A stretch of DNA of 64,000 nt from assembly GCA_948678575.1 (NCBI GenBank), contig CAPPGO010000003.1:1-64000 (forward strand). Reading direction: 5' to 3'. Source of the stretch: an uncultured Clostridia bacterium (GTDB lineage: Bacteria; Bacillota; Clostridia; TANB77; CAG-508). Positions 1 through 8,106 of this stretch are shown here, in pieces. The position numbers and the translations under genes were made by a program. The notes below the pieces were generated by a model. The model did not search any database. It had not been told where the DNA came from and saw only the letters and a list, made by a program, of their open reading frames with translations. Each line of letters begins with the position of its first letter. Positions within the stretch are counted from its first letter, which is position 1.

Positions 1-113
1 TCCCATATCGTAAGGTAGTAAGATTCCAGGAAGACGACCTGGTAGATAGGCTGGGGGTGGAAGTGTAGTGATACATGTAGCTAACCAGTACTAATAGATC
101 GAGGGCTTAACCA
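1..113 (+). rRNA. 23S ribosomal RNA, 3' end (partial)
   Basis: The sequence has the typical end of a bacterial large-subunit rRNA: the helix region around the GGCTGGGGGTGGAAG stretch, the CTAACCAGTACTAATAGATCG stretch near positions 80-101, and a GGGCTTAACC 3' end. Only the last ~113 bases lie in the window. The exact 3' end is estimated from the usual 23S terminus. No tRNA is seen in the 75-base spacer to the 5S gene. Confidence 0.93.
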
Positions 114-188
114 CGAGTTTTGCCTAGGAAGAATAAGTATTTATCTATGTATTTTTGAGTGCGCTTAAAGAAAAGCACACGAAACATT

Positions 189-304
189 TCTGGTGATAAT
201 GACGGAGAGGAAATACCCGTACCCATGCCGAACACGGAAGTCAAGCTCTCTGGTGCCGAAGATACTTGCGAGTTACCTTGCTGGGAAAATAGGGAGTCGC
301 CAGA
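189..304 (+). rRNA. rrf: 5S ribosomal RNA
   Basis: The molecule is 116 bases long with a closing helix I: TCTGGTG at 189-195 pairs with CGCCAGA at 298-304. The conserved core ACCCATGCCGAACACGGAAG at 221-240 is present, followed by the typical loop E and helix IV region. It follows the 23S gene after a short spacer, so this is the end of an rRNA operon. Confidence 0.95.
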
Positions 305-344
305 TTTTTTTATTTTTAAAAAATGTATATAGATAAATACTTTA

Positions 345-376
345 AAAGAAGATATATGTTGATATATCTTTTTTTA
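345..376 (+). terminator. Rho-independent terminator of the rRNA operon
   Basis: An AGATATAT/ATATATCT stem (350-357 with 362-369) has a GTTG loop and is followed by a run of seven Ts. It lies 40 bases after the 5S gene. Confidence 0.75.
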
Positions 377-480
377 TTATGTTGGAAACTTCGTGAAAAC
401 TTTACGAAATAACAAGGTTAAGTTACATAAATTCGTGTGATTGCAAAGCAATCTTCAAATGTGGCAAAACAACTTTTCTT
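373..480 (+). repeat. Dispersed intergenic repeat, copy 1
   Basis: This is the first of four copies of a ~110-bp element (others at 17351-17460, 26291-26400 and 44070-44127). The conserved core reads CGAAATAACAAGGTTAAGTT then ACATAAA, a GATTGC-AAA-GCAATC hairpin (about 438-452), and a CTTTTCTT end. The first hairpin is degenerate in this copy. Like the other copies it begins in the U-tract of a Rho-independent terminator and lies in the same orientation as the upstream transcript. Confidence 0.85.
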
Positions 481-524
481 ATTTTGTATTTAAACAAATA
501 TATTTACTGGCTATTGAAAAAATA

Positions 525-553
525 TTGAAAAAAATTGGGGGTTAATATATAAT
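525..553 (+). promoter_or_regulatory. Sigma-A-type promoter of the 582 gene
   Basis: TTGAAA (525-530), a 17-base spacer and TATAAT (548-553) lie 28 bases upstream of the start codon. Confidence 0.7.
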
Positions 554-581
554 GTAAATATTAAAGACAAAGGAGAAAGAT

Positions 582-2150
582 ATGGGGGCAAATTCATTTC
601 CAATATTAGGTGTAAATCCATTAATAGATGGACTAGAATTGGAGCAAATTTTATATAATTATAAAAGAGAAATGTCTAGCTTACATAATAAATATTCAGA
701 TTATTTTTCAAAGCTTAGCAAAGTGAGAGCTACAATGAATATCGGACAAAAGGTAGAAACATTATTAGCTATAAGATTTGCATTAGGTTTAAAATTAGAT
801 AGAATTGTAATGGAAAAAAATGAAGTGGACTTTTTAGATGAGTTAAATGAACAAGAAAAAACATCATCTACTAAGCAAGAGGAAGCCACAAAAGTTTCAT
901 TACAGCTTGAAGATAAAGAAAATAGTAGTGAACCTGAAATTAATGAAGAACAAAAAGAAAAATATAATAGAATGTACCTAATATCTACAATAGTACTTAG
1001 TGATATGATTCAAAAAATAGATAAGGCAAGACATGATTTCTTTAAAGATACTAATGAACCAAGAGATATTTCAAAAATGTTGGATGTATTTATAGAAATA
1101 AAATATAAAGAAAAAGTATTAGAACTTGCTGGAATGTTAGCTCAGACCATGAGAGAAAGTGGAAAAGCTTATACAGAAGAGCAATTTCAAACAGCTTTAA
1201 CAACTAGTAAACCATATACACAATTAGCAGAATTGTATGAGGAAGTAAGTACACAAGATAAAAGAAATATGTTAATTCCTGAGCATTTTGTTAATTCTTC
1301 AATGTCAAATTCGCATGAACTTAAAATTGGCAATCCTAAGAGAATAGAACAATTATTGAAAAGAGAAGAAAAACATGAATTGGAATATATGCAAAATGTA
1401 AGAAGAATAAAAAAAGATTCATCATTAATGGAAAAAGAAAAAATTGCTGTTAATCAAAATCATGATTATTCTTGGGGAATTGTTTTACAAAAGCCACAAT
1501 ATATGCTATTAAATGAACCAGTAGATACTCCAATTTTCAAAGGGCATATTACAGTTGAAAATATAGGTTCTTTTTCAGAATTATCATTATTCAGAAAAAG
1601 AAAATTTGAATATGAAAAAAAGAAAGCTATATCATCAAAAGGTGATATTAGAAGAAAACAAGAAAATTTTCCAAGGTTAAGAATGAAAAGAAATGAAGTA
1701 TCAACTGAAAATAGAACTATGAGAAGTTACTTATATAAGCATGAAGCTAGTAAAGTTTTAGCTGACAATCTTTTGAAAGTAACAAAAGTAGATACAGATG
1801 GTAGAATATCCAAAAGAATAATTATTTCACCTGTACAATATACTGGAAGAGAGGGTTCTGAATATAAAGAATTTTTGAAAAATGTATATTTTTCAGATTA
1901 TGTATTAGATGTAGCTGCAAGTAATGGTGGATATGCAGGTAGAATTGAACATAATCCAAATGGATTTTTTGTGTCTAATAAGTATAATGAAGATGAAATT
2001 TCATCTGCTTATTTATTTGCTACTGGAAAAGCTGGAACTATATTAGATAACAGAGATAGAAATAATAGAGTGAGATATGTGGATGCTACTAGTAGTACAT
2101 TATTAGAGCTCTTAAATAGTAGAGGAAGGGAAAGAAATTTTAATGAGTAA
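582..2150 (+). CDS. Hypothetical protein, 522 aa, charged and helical
   Basis: I do not recognise this protein. It starts with ATG after an AGGAG site eight bases upstream and has its own promoter. There is no signal peptide or membrane segment. Residues ~20-180 are rich in Lys, Glu and Leu and look helical or coiled-coil, with an acidic insert near 85-125. The second half (about 300-500) is basic and ends in a more globular region containing Gly-rich segments such as AASNGGYAGR. Its last codons overlap the start of the flavin reductase gene (ATGAGTAA), so the two are co-transcribed and probably translationally coupled. It occupies a position just after an rRNA operon. No function is proposed. 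Confidence 0.8.
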   Translation: MGANSFPILGVNPLIDGLELEQILYNYKREMSSLHNKYSDYFSKLSKVRATMNIGQKVETLLAIRFALGLKLDRIVMEKNEVDFLDELNEQEKTSSTKQEEATKVSLQLEDKENSSEPEINEEQKEKYNRMYLISTIVLSDMIQKIDKARHDFFKDTNEPRDISKMLDVFIEIKYKEKVLELAGMLAQTMRESGKAYTEEQFQTALTTSKPYTQLAELYEEVSTQDKRNMLIPEHFVNSSMSNSHELKIGNPKRIEQLLKREEKHELEYMQNVRRIKKDSSLMEKEKIAVNQNHDYSWGIVLQKPQYMLLNEPVDTPIFKGHITVENIGSFSELSLFRKRKFEYEKKKAISSKGDIRRKQENFPRLRMKRNEVSTENRTMRSYLYKHEASKVLADNLLKVTKVDTDGRISKRIIISPVQYTGREGSEYKEFLKNVYFSDYVLDVAASNGGYAGRIEHNPNGFFVSNKYNEDEISSAYLFATGKAGTILDNRDRNNRVRYVDATSSTLLELLNSRGRERNFNE

Positions 2151-2712
2151 AGTTATGTGGAAACCTGGTACATTTGTGTACCCAATACCTGCTGTTATGG
2201 TAACATCAGGAGACATGGAGAAGTCAAATATAATGACAGTAGCTTGGACTGGTATAATAAATACTAATCCAGCATTAGTATATATTTCTGTAAGACCAGA
2301 AAGATATTCTTATAATTTAATAAAGGAAAATAAAGAATTTGTAATTAATTTAACAACTGAAAAATTGGCATTTGCAACAGATTGGTGTGGAGTTAGAAGT
2401 GGAGCAAAATTCGATAAATTTAAAGAAATGAATTTAACAAAAGAAAAGGCTAATTTTGTTAAATGCCCAATTATAAAAGAAAGCCCAGTTGCAATTGAAT
2501 GTAAGGTCATAGAAGAAAGAGATAATGGAAGTCATACAATGTTTTTAGCAGAGGTTTTATCAATAGATGCAGATGATAAATATATTGACGAAAATGGAGC
2601 TTTTGACATAAGCAAATGTGATTTAATAGCTTATGCAAATGGCGGATATTATAAATTGGATAAGAAAATAGGTAAATTTGGATTTTCTGTTCAAAAAAAA
2701 CAAAAAAAATAG
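2143..2712 (+). CDS. Flavin reductase family protein (flavoredoxin-like)
   Basis: The 189-aa protein matches the FMN-binding split-barrel flavin reductase (DIM6/NTAB) family. The features seen are an N-terminal KPGTFVYPIPAVMVTSGD segment, the NIMTVAWTGIINTNPALVYIS strand region in which FMN usually binds, and the RYSYNLIKENKEFVINL helix-strand unit. Members of this family reduce flavins or carry electrons with bound FMN. The specific partner cannot be told from sequence. The start ATG lies inside the end of the preceding gene (8-base overlap), so expression is probably coupled. It is soluble and cytoplasmic. The C-terminus is a short Lys/Gln tail. Confidence 0.85.
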   Translation: MSKVMWKPGTFVYPIPAVMVTSGDMEKSNIMTVAWTGIINTNPALVYISVRPERYSYNLIKENKEFVINLTTEKLAFATDWCGVRSGAKFDKFKEMNLTKEKANFVKCPIIKESPVAIECKVIEERDNGSHTMFLAEVLSIDADDKYIDENGAFDISKCDLIAYANGGYYKLDKKIGKFGFSVQKKQKK

Positions 2713-2731
2713 GAAAAAATTACTAAAATTA

Positions 2732-2760
2732 TTGACTTATGAACTTATTTGTGGTAAAGT
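2732..2760 (+). promoter_or_regulatory. Promoter of the rpmG-secE-nusG operon
   Basis: TTGACT (2732-2737), a 17-base spacer and TAAAGT (2755-2760), preceded by TGG as a partial extended -10. The 3' overhang to rpmG is about 80 bases. Confidence 0.6.
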
Positions 2761-2838
2761 ATTATAGCATGTACAGAAACATGTAAGTCACATCGTTAAA
2801 TAAAATATTCATTAAAAGTAAAATGGAGGTGTAGTAAA

Positions 2839-3003
2839 ATGGCAGCAAAAGGACCAAGAGAAAACATTACATTAGAATGTACAGAATGTAAAAGAAGAAA
2901 TTACATGACATCAAAAAATAAAAGAAACAATACAGAAAGATTAGAAGTAGTTAAGTATTGTAAATTCTGCAAAAAGCGTACAACTCATAAAGAGACAAAA
3001 TAG
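2839..3003 (+). CDS. rpmG: 50S ribosomal protein L33
   Basis: This 54-codon gene starts with ATG at 2839 after GGAGGTG. The protein begins MAAKGPRENITLECTECK and has two CxxC pairs (CTEC and CKFC), so it is the zinc-ribbon form of L33. It sits directly before secE and nusG, the usual arrangement in Firmicutes. L33 binds 23S rRNA near the E site. Confidence 0.95.
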   Translation: MAAKGPRENITLECTECKRRNYMTSKNKRNNTERLEVVKYCKFCKKRTTHKETK

Positions 3004-3028
3004 TAATATCCTTTAGGAGGAAGAAAAT

Positions 3029-3454
3029 ATGGCAAAAGAAGTTAATAAAGAAAAGAAACAAGAAAAAAAAGTAAAAAATGAAAAAGACAAAAAAAGCTTC
3101 GCAAAAGATTTTAAAGCAGAATTAAAGAAAGTTAGTTGGCCAACTCCAAAACAATTAGTAAACAATACTGCAATAGTTATTGTAATTGTTTTAATTACAG
3201 CAGCTATCGTATTTGTTTTAGATGTTGTTTTTGAATCTTTAAATAATTATGGAATTGAAAAACTAAAAGCCATGGTTACATCTAATACATCTGAAAATGT
3301 AGATAATAGCACAGATGGAGCAACTGTTGTAGATAATTCAAATACTACTAATACAGAAAATACATCTGTTGAAGCAGGTACAGAAAATACAGTTGCAAAC
3401 GAAAGTGTTGAACAAACAAACACAACAGGTGAAGAAGTAGTGTCTGAACAATAA
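3029..3454 (+). CDS. secE: Preprotein translocase subunit SecE, with long C-terminal tail
   Basis: SecE clamps the SecY channel. Residues 1-30 are strongly basic, followed by the conserved amphipathic motif KAELKKVSWPTPKQL (29-43) and a single membrane helix (about 46-67), matching the short one-helix SecE of Firmicutes. The family core would end near residue 80. This protein instead continues for ~60 residues rich in Asn, Thr, Glu and Val. With the usual topology this tail is outside the membrane. The RBS is AGGAGG. The next gene is nusG. Confidence 0.93.
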   Translation: MAKEVNKEKKQEKKVKNEKDKKSFAKDFKAELKKVSWPTPKQLVNNTAIVIVIVLITAAIVFVLDVVFESLNNYGIEKLKAMVTSNTSENVDNSTDGATVVDNSNTTNTENTSVEAGTENTVANESVEQTNTTGEEVVSEQ

Positions 3455-3493
3455 TAATACTTTTAAATGAAAATATATAAAGGGGGCTAAAAA

Positions 3494-4024
3494 ATGTCTC
3501 AATATGCAAACGAACCAAAATGGTATGTAGTACATACATATTCTGGTTATGAAAATAAAGTTAAGACAGATTTAGAGAAAACTATAAAAAATAGAGAACT
3601 TGAAGATTTCTTCTTTAATATAGTTGTTCCTATGGAAGAACAAGTTGAAATTAAAGATGGAAAAAGAAAGAGTAATCTAAAAAAAGTTTTTCCTGGTTAT
3701 GTATTGATTAAAATGATAGTAACAGAAGAATCTTGGTATATAGTTAGAAATACAAGAGGCGTTACAGGTTTCGTTGGTTCTGGTACAGATCCAATTCCAC
3801 TTACTGATGAAGAAATCAGAAATATGGGATTTGATGAAGTTCCAATCAATGTAGACTATGATGTAAATGATACTGTACAAGTTGTAAACGGACCATTAGA
3901 AGGTTTTGTTGGAGCAGTACAAGAAATAAATAAAGAAAAACAAAAAGTAAAAGTTTTAGTTTCTATGTTTGGAAGGGAAACCCCAGTAGAATTAGAATTT
4001 TCACAAGTTCAAAAAGTTAATTAA
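3494..4024 (+). CDS. nusG: Transcription termination/antitermination factor NusG
   Basis: NusG binds RNA polymerase and modulates pausing and termination. The 176-aa protein has the NGN domain (about 1-115), starting WYVVHTYSGYENKV and including FPGYVLIKM and RNTRGVTGFVG. A C-terminal KOW motif covers roughly 125-155 (VQVVNGPLEGFVGAVQEIN). Length and gene order (secE-nusG-rplK-rplA) are standard. The RBS is AAAGGGGGC, 8 bases before ATG. Confidence 0.96.
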   Translation: MSQYANEPKWYVVHTYSGYENKVKTDLEKTIKNRELEDFFFNIVVPMEEQVEIKDGKRKSNLKKVFPGYVLIKMIVTEESWYIVRNTRGVTGFVGSGTDPIPLTDEEIRNMGFDEVPINVDYDVNDTVQVVNGPLEGFVGAVQEINKEKQKVKVLVSMFGRETPVELEFSQVQKVN

Positions 4025-4039
4025 AGGAGGCGATAAGAA

Positions 4040-4468
4040 ATGGCAGAGAAGGAAGTTGTAAATGTTATCAAATTACAAATAGAAGCTGGAAAAGCAACAC
4101 CAGCACCACCAGTAGGACCAGCATTAGGTTCATCAGGTGTTAATATCATGCAATTCGTTAAAGAATTTAATGATAAAACAGCTAACCAACCTGGAATGAT
4201 AATCCCAGTTGTTATTACTGTTTATAAAGATAAATCATTTACTTTTATAACAAAAGTTCCACCAGTTGCAGTTCTTATTAAAAAGGCAATAGGATTACAA
4301 AAAGGTTCTGGAAAACCAAATAAAGATAAAGTTGCTAAAATAACAAAAGAACAAGTTAAAGCAATTGCAGAACAAAAAATGGATGATTTGAATGCAGCAT
4401 CAGTAGAAGCTGCAATGAGTATGGTTGCTGGTACAGCTAGATCAATGGGTGTAGTTGTAGAAGACTAA
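4040..4468 (+). CDS. rplK: 50S ribosomal protein L11
   Basis: The 142-aa protein has the L11 signature PAPPVGPALGSSGVNIMQF in its N-terminal domain and a C-terminal rRNA-binding domain ending in GTARSMGV. It forms the GTPase-associated centre with 23S rRNA. It follows nusG by 15 bases with an AAAGGAGG site. Confidence 0.97.
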   Translation: MAEKEVVNVIKLQIEAGKATPAPPVGPALGSSGVNIMQFVKEFNDKTANQPGMIIPVVITVYKDKSFTFITKVPPVAVLIKKAIGLQKGSGKPNKDKVAKITKEQVKAIAEQKMDDLNAASVEAAMSMVAGTARSMGVVVED

Positions 4469-4522
4469 TAAAAAATAAATGTGGGAGAGTAAAAAACTCG
4501 TTTGTACCAAAGGAGGAAAAAA

Positions 4523-5206
4523 ATGAAACAAGGAAAAAGATATGCAGAAGCTGCTAAATTAGTAGATTCTACAAAACTTTATGATGCAAAAGAAGCTTTT
4601 GAAGTTATTGAAAAAATGCCAAAAGCTAAATTTGATGAAACAGTAGAATTACATGTTAAATTAGGTGTTGATTCAAAACATGCTGATCAACAAGTTAGAG
4701 GTACAGTAGTATTACCAAATGGTACTGGTAAATCTTTAAGAGTATTAGTATTTGCAAAAGGAGATAAAGCAAAAGAAGCAGAAGCTGCTGGTGCTGATTT
4801 CGTTGGAGCAGAAGAATTAATACCAAAAATTGAAAAAGAAAACTGGTTTGAGTATGATGTTATCGTTGCTACACCAGATATGATGGGTGTAATTGGTAGA
4901 TTAGGTAAAGTATTAGGACCAAAAGGATTAATGCCAAACCCAAAATCAGGAACAGTAACAATGGATGTTACAAAGGCTGTATCAGAAATTAAATCTGGTA
5001 AAGTTGAATATAGATTAGATAAAACTAATATTGTTCACTTAGGTATTGGAAAAGTATCTTTTGGAACAGAAAAATTAGTTGAAAACTATCAAACAATTAT
5101 CGATGCTATAATTAAAGCTAAACCAGCTGCTGCAAAAGGACAATACATTAAGAGTGTTGCTCTTACAACAACAATGGGACCAAGCTTATACATCAACCAA
5201 AAATAA
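4523..5206 (+). CDS. rplA: 50S ribosomal protein L1
   Basis: The 227-aa protein has L1 features: VELHVKLGVDSKHADQQVRG, the KVLGPKGLMPNPKSGTV motif and the C-terminal strand region. I place the start at the ATG at 4523, directly after AAAGGAGG. A TTG 21 bases upstream in frame lies before that site and would translate it. L1 forms the mobile L1 stalk, and in many bacteria it represses its own operon. Confidence 0.96.
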   Translation: MKQGKRYAEAAKLVDSTKLYDAKEAFEVIEKMPKAKFDETVELHVKLGVDSKHADQQVRGTVVLPNGTGKSLRVLVFAKGDKAKEAEAAGADFVGAEELIPKIEKENWFEYDVIVATPDMMGVIGRLGKVLGPKGLMPNPKSGTVTMDVTKAVSEIKSGKVEYRLDKTNIVHLGIGKVSFGTEKLVENYQTIIDAIIKAKPAAAKGQYIKSVALTTTMGPSLYINQK

Positions 5207-5221
5207 TTAACATATAACTAT

Positions 5222-5333
5222 TAACCGTAGACAGTAGGTACAAAATAAATCCTACCGAGGTAAATTTATAAAGAGAGAAATAGAACTTTCTTTGATTTAT
5301 CTTGTATGCGGTTAAATCAAAGAAAGTTTTTAA
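5222..5333 (+). promoter_or_regulatory. Ribosomal protein L10 leader with attenuator
   Basis: The segment contains the conserved L10-leader strings ACCGTAGACAGTAGGTAC (about 5224-5241) and CCTACCGAGGTAAATT (about 5251-5266). It is followed by a long hairpin whose arms AACTTTCTTTGATTTA and TAAATCAAAGAAAGTT end in a T-run (about 5284-5333). In Firmicutes this leader binds the L10(L12)4 complex and controls rplJ-rplL by attenuation. Here the terminator-like hairpin ends 33 bases before rplJ. Confidence 0.85.
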
Positions 5334-5366
5334 TTTAAAATAAATATATACGGAGGTGAAAGTAAA

Positions 5367-5876
5367 TTGGCTAGTGAAAAAATAATCAAACAAAAAGAAG
5401 AAGAAGTAAAAAAATTAGCTGAAAAAATGAAAAGCGCTAGTTTAGTACTTTTAACAGATTACAGAGGAATTAATGTTGCTGATGTAACAAATTTAAGAAA
5501 ATCTGTAAGAGCTGCAAATGGAGAGTACTGTGTTATTAAAAATAATATCACAAGAAGAGCATTAAAAGAATGTGGAATTGAAGATTTAAATGACGCATTA
5601 GTTGGACCAACAGCAGTTATTATTGCAGATGAAAATTACTTACCAGTTCTTAAAGCAGTTTATTCTTATGCTAAAACAACAGATTTTTATAAAATAAAAG
5701 CTGGTGTTCTAGAAGGAAAATCAACAACAGCAGAAGAACTTACAGTACTTGCACAACTTCCATCAAGAGAAGAACTTATCGCAAAACTTGCTGGATGCTT
5801 ACTTGCAAATGTTTCAAAACTTGCTGCTACACTTGATGCAGTTAGAGTAAAAAAAGAATCAGAAGAAGCAAAATAA
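5367..5876 (+). CDS. rplJ: 50S ribosomal protein L10
   Basis: The 169-aa protein is L10 of the ribosomal stalk. It contains the conserved SLVLLTDYRGINVADVTNLR segment, KNNITRRAL and GPTAVI. The start is a TTG at 5367, eight bases after GGAGGTG. No ATG or GTG is available near the conserved N-terminus. The C-terminal helix that binds L7/L12 dimers is present. It is controlled by the L10 leader upstream and followed by rplL. Confidence 0.95.
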   Translation: MASEKIIKQKEEEVKKLAEKMKSASLVLLTDYRGINVADVTNLRKSVRAANGEYCVIKNNITRRALKECGIEDLNDALVGPTAVIIADENYLPVLKAVYSYAKTTDFYKIKAGVLEGKSTTAEELTVLAQLPSREELIAKLAGCLLANVSKLAATLDAVRVKKESEEAK

Positions 5877-5961
5877 TTTAATTGGGAGATTTCCAAAAGA
5901 TTCACTTAAAAATAATGATAGTAAACTATCAAAAATATAAAATAAATAGGAGGATTTTAAA

Positions 5962-6330
5962 ATGAGTGAAAAAATAGAAAAAATGTTAGAAGAAATCGAT
6001 AGCTTAACAGTTGTTGAATTATCAGAATTAGTAAAAGGAATTGAAGAAAAATACGGAGTAACAGCAGCAGCTGTTGCAGCACCAGCTGCTGGTGGAGCTG
6101 CCGGATCAGCAGAAGAAAAATCTTCATTCAATGTTGTATTAAAAGATGCAGGAGCAAACAAAATTGCTGTAATTAAAGTTGTAAGAGATGTTACAGGATT
6201 AGGATTAAAAGAAGCAAAAGAATTAGTTGACGGAGCTCCTAAAACAGTTAAAGAAGGTGCTTCAAAAGAAGAATCAGAAGAAATTAAAGCTAAATTCTCA
6301 GAAGCAGGAGCAGTTATTGAATTACAATAA
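5962..6330 (+). CDS. rplL: 50S ribosomal protein L7/L12
   Basis: The 122-aa stalk protein has an N-terminal dimerisation domain (SEKIEKMLEEIDSLTVVELS), an Ala/Gly-rich hinge (about 36-52) and the C-terminal domain with FNVVLKDAGANKIAVIKVVR and GLGLKEAKELVDGAPK. That C-terminal face recruits translational GTPases. AGGAGG lies eight bases before ATG. Confidence 0.97.
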   Translation: MSEKIEKMLEEIDSLTVVELSELVKGIEEKYGVTAAAVAAPAAGGAAGSAEEKSSFNVVLKDAGANKIAVIKVVRDVTGLGLKEAKELVDGAPKTVKEGASKEESEEIKAKFSEAGAVIELQ

Positions 6331-6362
6331 TTTATTAATGACTATTCATATACCACTTCATA

Positions 6363-6397
6363 ACACGATACATGTAAATTGTATCGTGTTTTTTTTA
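6363..6397 (+). terminator. Rho-independent terminator after rplL
   Basis: ACACGATAC and GTATCGTGT form a stem around a short loop, followed by eight Ts. Confidence 0.85.
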
Positions 6398-6405
6398 TAA
6401 AAATC

Positions 6406-6434
6406 TTGCACATATATAAATTATAAGTTATCAT
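6406..6434 (+). promoter_or_regulatory. Promoter of the 6456 gene
   Basis: TTGCAC, a 17-base spacer and TATCAT, ending 21 bases before the ATG. Confidence 0.55.
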
Positions 6435-6455
6435 AGTAATATAGAGGTGAAAAAG

Positions 6456-6947
6456 ATGAAATCACAAAAAGGTATAACAATGATAAGTTTAATATTATAT
6501 GTAGCTAGTTTTGTTGCTGTTGCAGCAGTTGTAGCTGGTGTTACAACATTTTTTTATAGCAATATGCAAGTTATGAATACAAGTGTTGGAAATAATAGTT
6601 CATATAATAAAATGAATTTATATTTAGTAAATGAATGTAAAAAACCTGGGGTACAATTATATGCAATAAAAGGGCATAACGGTAGCAATGAAATTAAAGA
6701 AATTAATAATGTAGGAAGTAGTGCAGAAAATGGATTTGATTTCATGACATTTAAAGCTGATGATTCTATTAACTCATTTATATACGATAATCAAAATGGA
6801 AATTTATATTATAATTCAATAAAATTGTGTGAAAAAGTAGAAGATTTCCAATTGCAATTGGATAAAAGTACAGGAAAAGATGTAATAACAGTACTAATTA
6901 ATATAGATGGTACAGCATTTAAAACAAAATATGTTGTTGGGTCATAA
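6456..6947 (+). CDS. Prepilin-like protein (type IV pilin/pseudopilin N-terminus)
   Basis: The 163-aa protein starts with a short basic leader and a KGIT/MISLILYVASFVAVA junction that looks like a class III signal peptide followed by a membrane helix (about 8-32), as in minor pilins and ComG-type pseudopilins. The usual Glu at +5 is absent, as is often true of PilX/PilW-like minor pilins. The remainder is a small extracellular-type domain without a recognised family. I use ATG at 6456 because GAGGTG lies six bases upstream. A GTG nine bases earlier would overlap that site. The window also holds the full pilus machinery at 33562-44022, which could process it, but this is inference. Confidence 0.75.
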   Translation: MKSQKGITMISLILYVASFVAVAAVVAGVTTFFYSNMQVMNTSVGNNSSYNKMNLYLVNECKKPGVQLYAIKGHNGSNEIKEINNVGSSAENGFDFMTFKADDSINSFIYDNQNGNLYYNSIKLCEKVEDFQLQLDKSTGKDVITVLINIDGTAFKTKYVVGS

Positions 6948-6958
6948 AGGAGTTTCAA

Positions 6959-7987
6959 ATGAAAAAGTTTTTAGTTGTATTAAATATTATGTGGGAACAC
7001 TTAAAAAGTATTTTAATAGCTGTATTAATAGGAATGGCAATAATTATTTCTTTGTCATCAATAATACATAATGTTTTAAAAATAAGAGAGATATATGCAG
7101 AAGATACTACTGGCTATAAAAATTTAGTAACAGTAGGTAAGACAAGATTAAATGTTAGAGTTGAAGGTGAAGGAGAGCAAACAGTTGTAATATTACCAGA
7201 TTTTGCTGAATGTTCACCAATTGTAAAATATAAAACATATTCTAATAGATTATCAGAATTAAATTGTAAAGTTGTTACAATAGAATATTTTGGATATGGG
7301 TATAGTTTATCAAGCAAAGATGAAAGAACTAATATAAAGTTAGCTCAGGAAATAAAAAGTGCTCTAACATCAGCAAATGTTGATAGTCCATATACTTTTG
7401 TAGCAAATGGAACTTCTAGTTTGTATGCATATATGTATTCTAATTTATATCCAGAAGATTTACAAAAATTAGTAGTTATAGACGGTGTATATCCAAGCTC
7501 TATTAAAGATAAATATACCGAAAAATATGTAGATGATTTAACTACAAATGCAGTTATCACTTCATATGCAGAATTAAGTGGATATGCTAGAATTTTAAGC
7601 TATATAAATCCAGCAGTTTTTCATATAGATCAAATGAAAGAAATAGGATTTGATAAAGTTGATATAAAAACATATAGAAAAATGATAGCTAATAGATATT
7701 ATACTGGAACTATGAAGAGAGAAATTAAAGAATTAAAAACTAATATGCAAAATTTACAATCATATCAATATCCATCTTTTTTAACTGTAAATCAAGTGCT
7801 TTCAACAGGATATATTGATGAAGTTAAGCAATTAGTAAAAGAAAATAAAACAAAAACAAACTTAGAAAAATATGCTAATGATATGATTACAAATGCTGAT
7901 ATTCAAGATGTTGTTACTGTCGAAGGAAAAAAATCGAATTTATCATTAGATAATCCAGACAAAGTTATTGAAGCTATATTAAATTAA
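6959..7987 (+). CDS. Membrane-anchored alpha/beta-hydrolase-like protein
   Basis: The 342-aa protein has one N-terminal membrane helix (about 15-40) and then an alpha/beta-hydrolase layout. The features seen are a first strand NVRVEGEGEQTVVILPDF, a strand KVVTIEYFGYGYS, and a nucleophile-elbow-like FVANGTSSLYAYM segment in which Ser of GTS is the likely nucleophile. VVIDGVYPSS follows. The classic final Gly of GxSxG is replaced by Leu, and I cannot place the acid and His with confidence. The active domain would lie outside the cell. Substrate is unknown. It follows the prepilin-like gene by 11 bases and is probably co-transcribed. Confidence 0.7.
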   Translation: MKKFLVVLNIMWEHLKSILIAVLIGMAIIISLSSIIHNVLKIREIYAEDTTGYKNLVTVGKTRLNVRVEGEGEQTVVILPDFAECSPIVKYKTYSNRLSELNCKVVTIEYFGYGYSLSSKDERTNIKLAQEIKSALTSANVDSPYTFVANGTSSLYAYMYSNLYPEDLQKLVVIDGVYPSSIKDKYTEKYVDDLTTNAVITSYAELSGYARILSYINPAVFHIDQMKEIGFDKVDIKTYRKMIANRYYTGTMKREIKELKTNMQNLQSYQYPSFLTVNQVLSTGYIDEVKQLVKENKTKTNLEKYANDMITNADIQDVVTVEGKKSNLSLDNPDKVIEAILN

Positions 7988-7992
7988 AAATT

Positions 7993-8040
7993 AAAATGAG
8001 CTCAAATTATTGATTTTATTAATAATATGAGTTCATTTTT
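7993..8040 (+). terminator. Rho-independent terminator
   Basis: AAAATGAGCTCA and TGAGTTCATTTT form the arms of a long AT-rich hairpin ending in Ts, six bases after the hydrolase stop. Confidence 0.7.
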
Positions 8041-8042
8041 AG

Positions 8043-8074
8043 TTGACAAAAAGTGCAAAAAGTAGTAAACTACT
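8043..8074 (+). promoter_or_regulatory. Promoter and palindromic operator of the zinc-type ABC operon
   Basis: TTGACA at 8043-8048 is followed after 17 bases by TAAACT (8066-8071). A perfect inverted repeat AGTAGT-AA-ACTACT (8061-8074) covers the -10 region. A metal-responsive repressor binding here would block RNA polymerase. The identity of the repressor is not shown by the sequence. Confidence 0.55.
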
Positions 8075-8106
8075 AAGGTATACATAAAGTTGAAACAAGG
8101 AGTTTT

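Noticed and set aside
114..188. tRNA genes around the rRNA operon
   Set aside because: No cloverleaf or CCA-like end is visible between 23S and 5S or after 5S. I see no tRNA elsewhere in the window.
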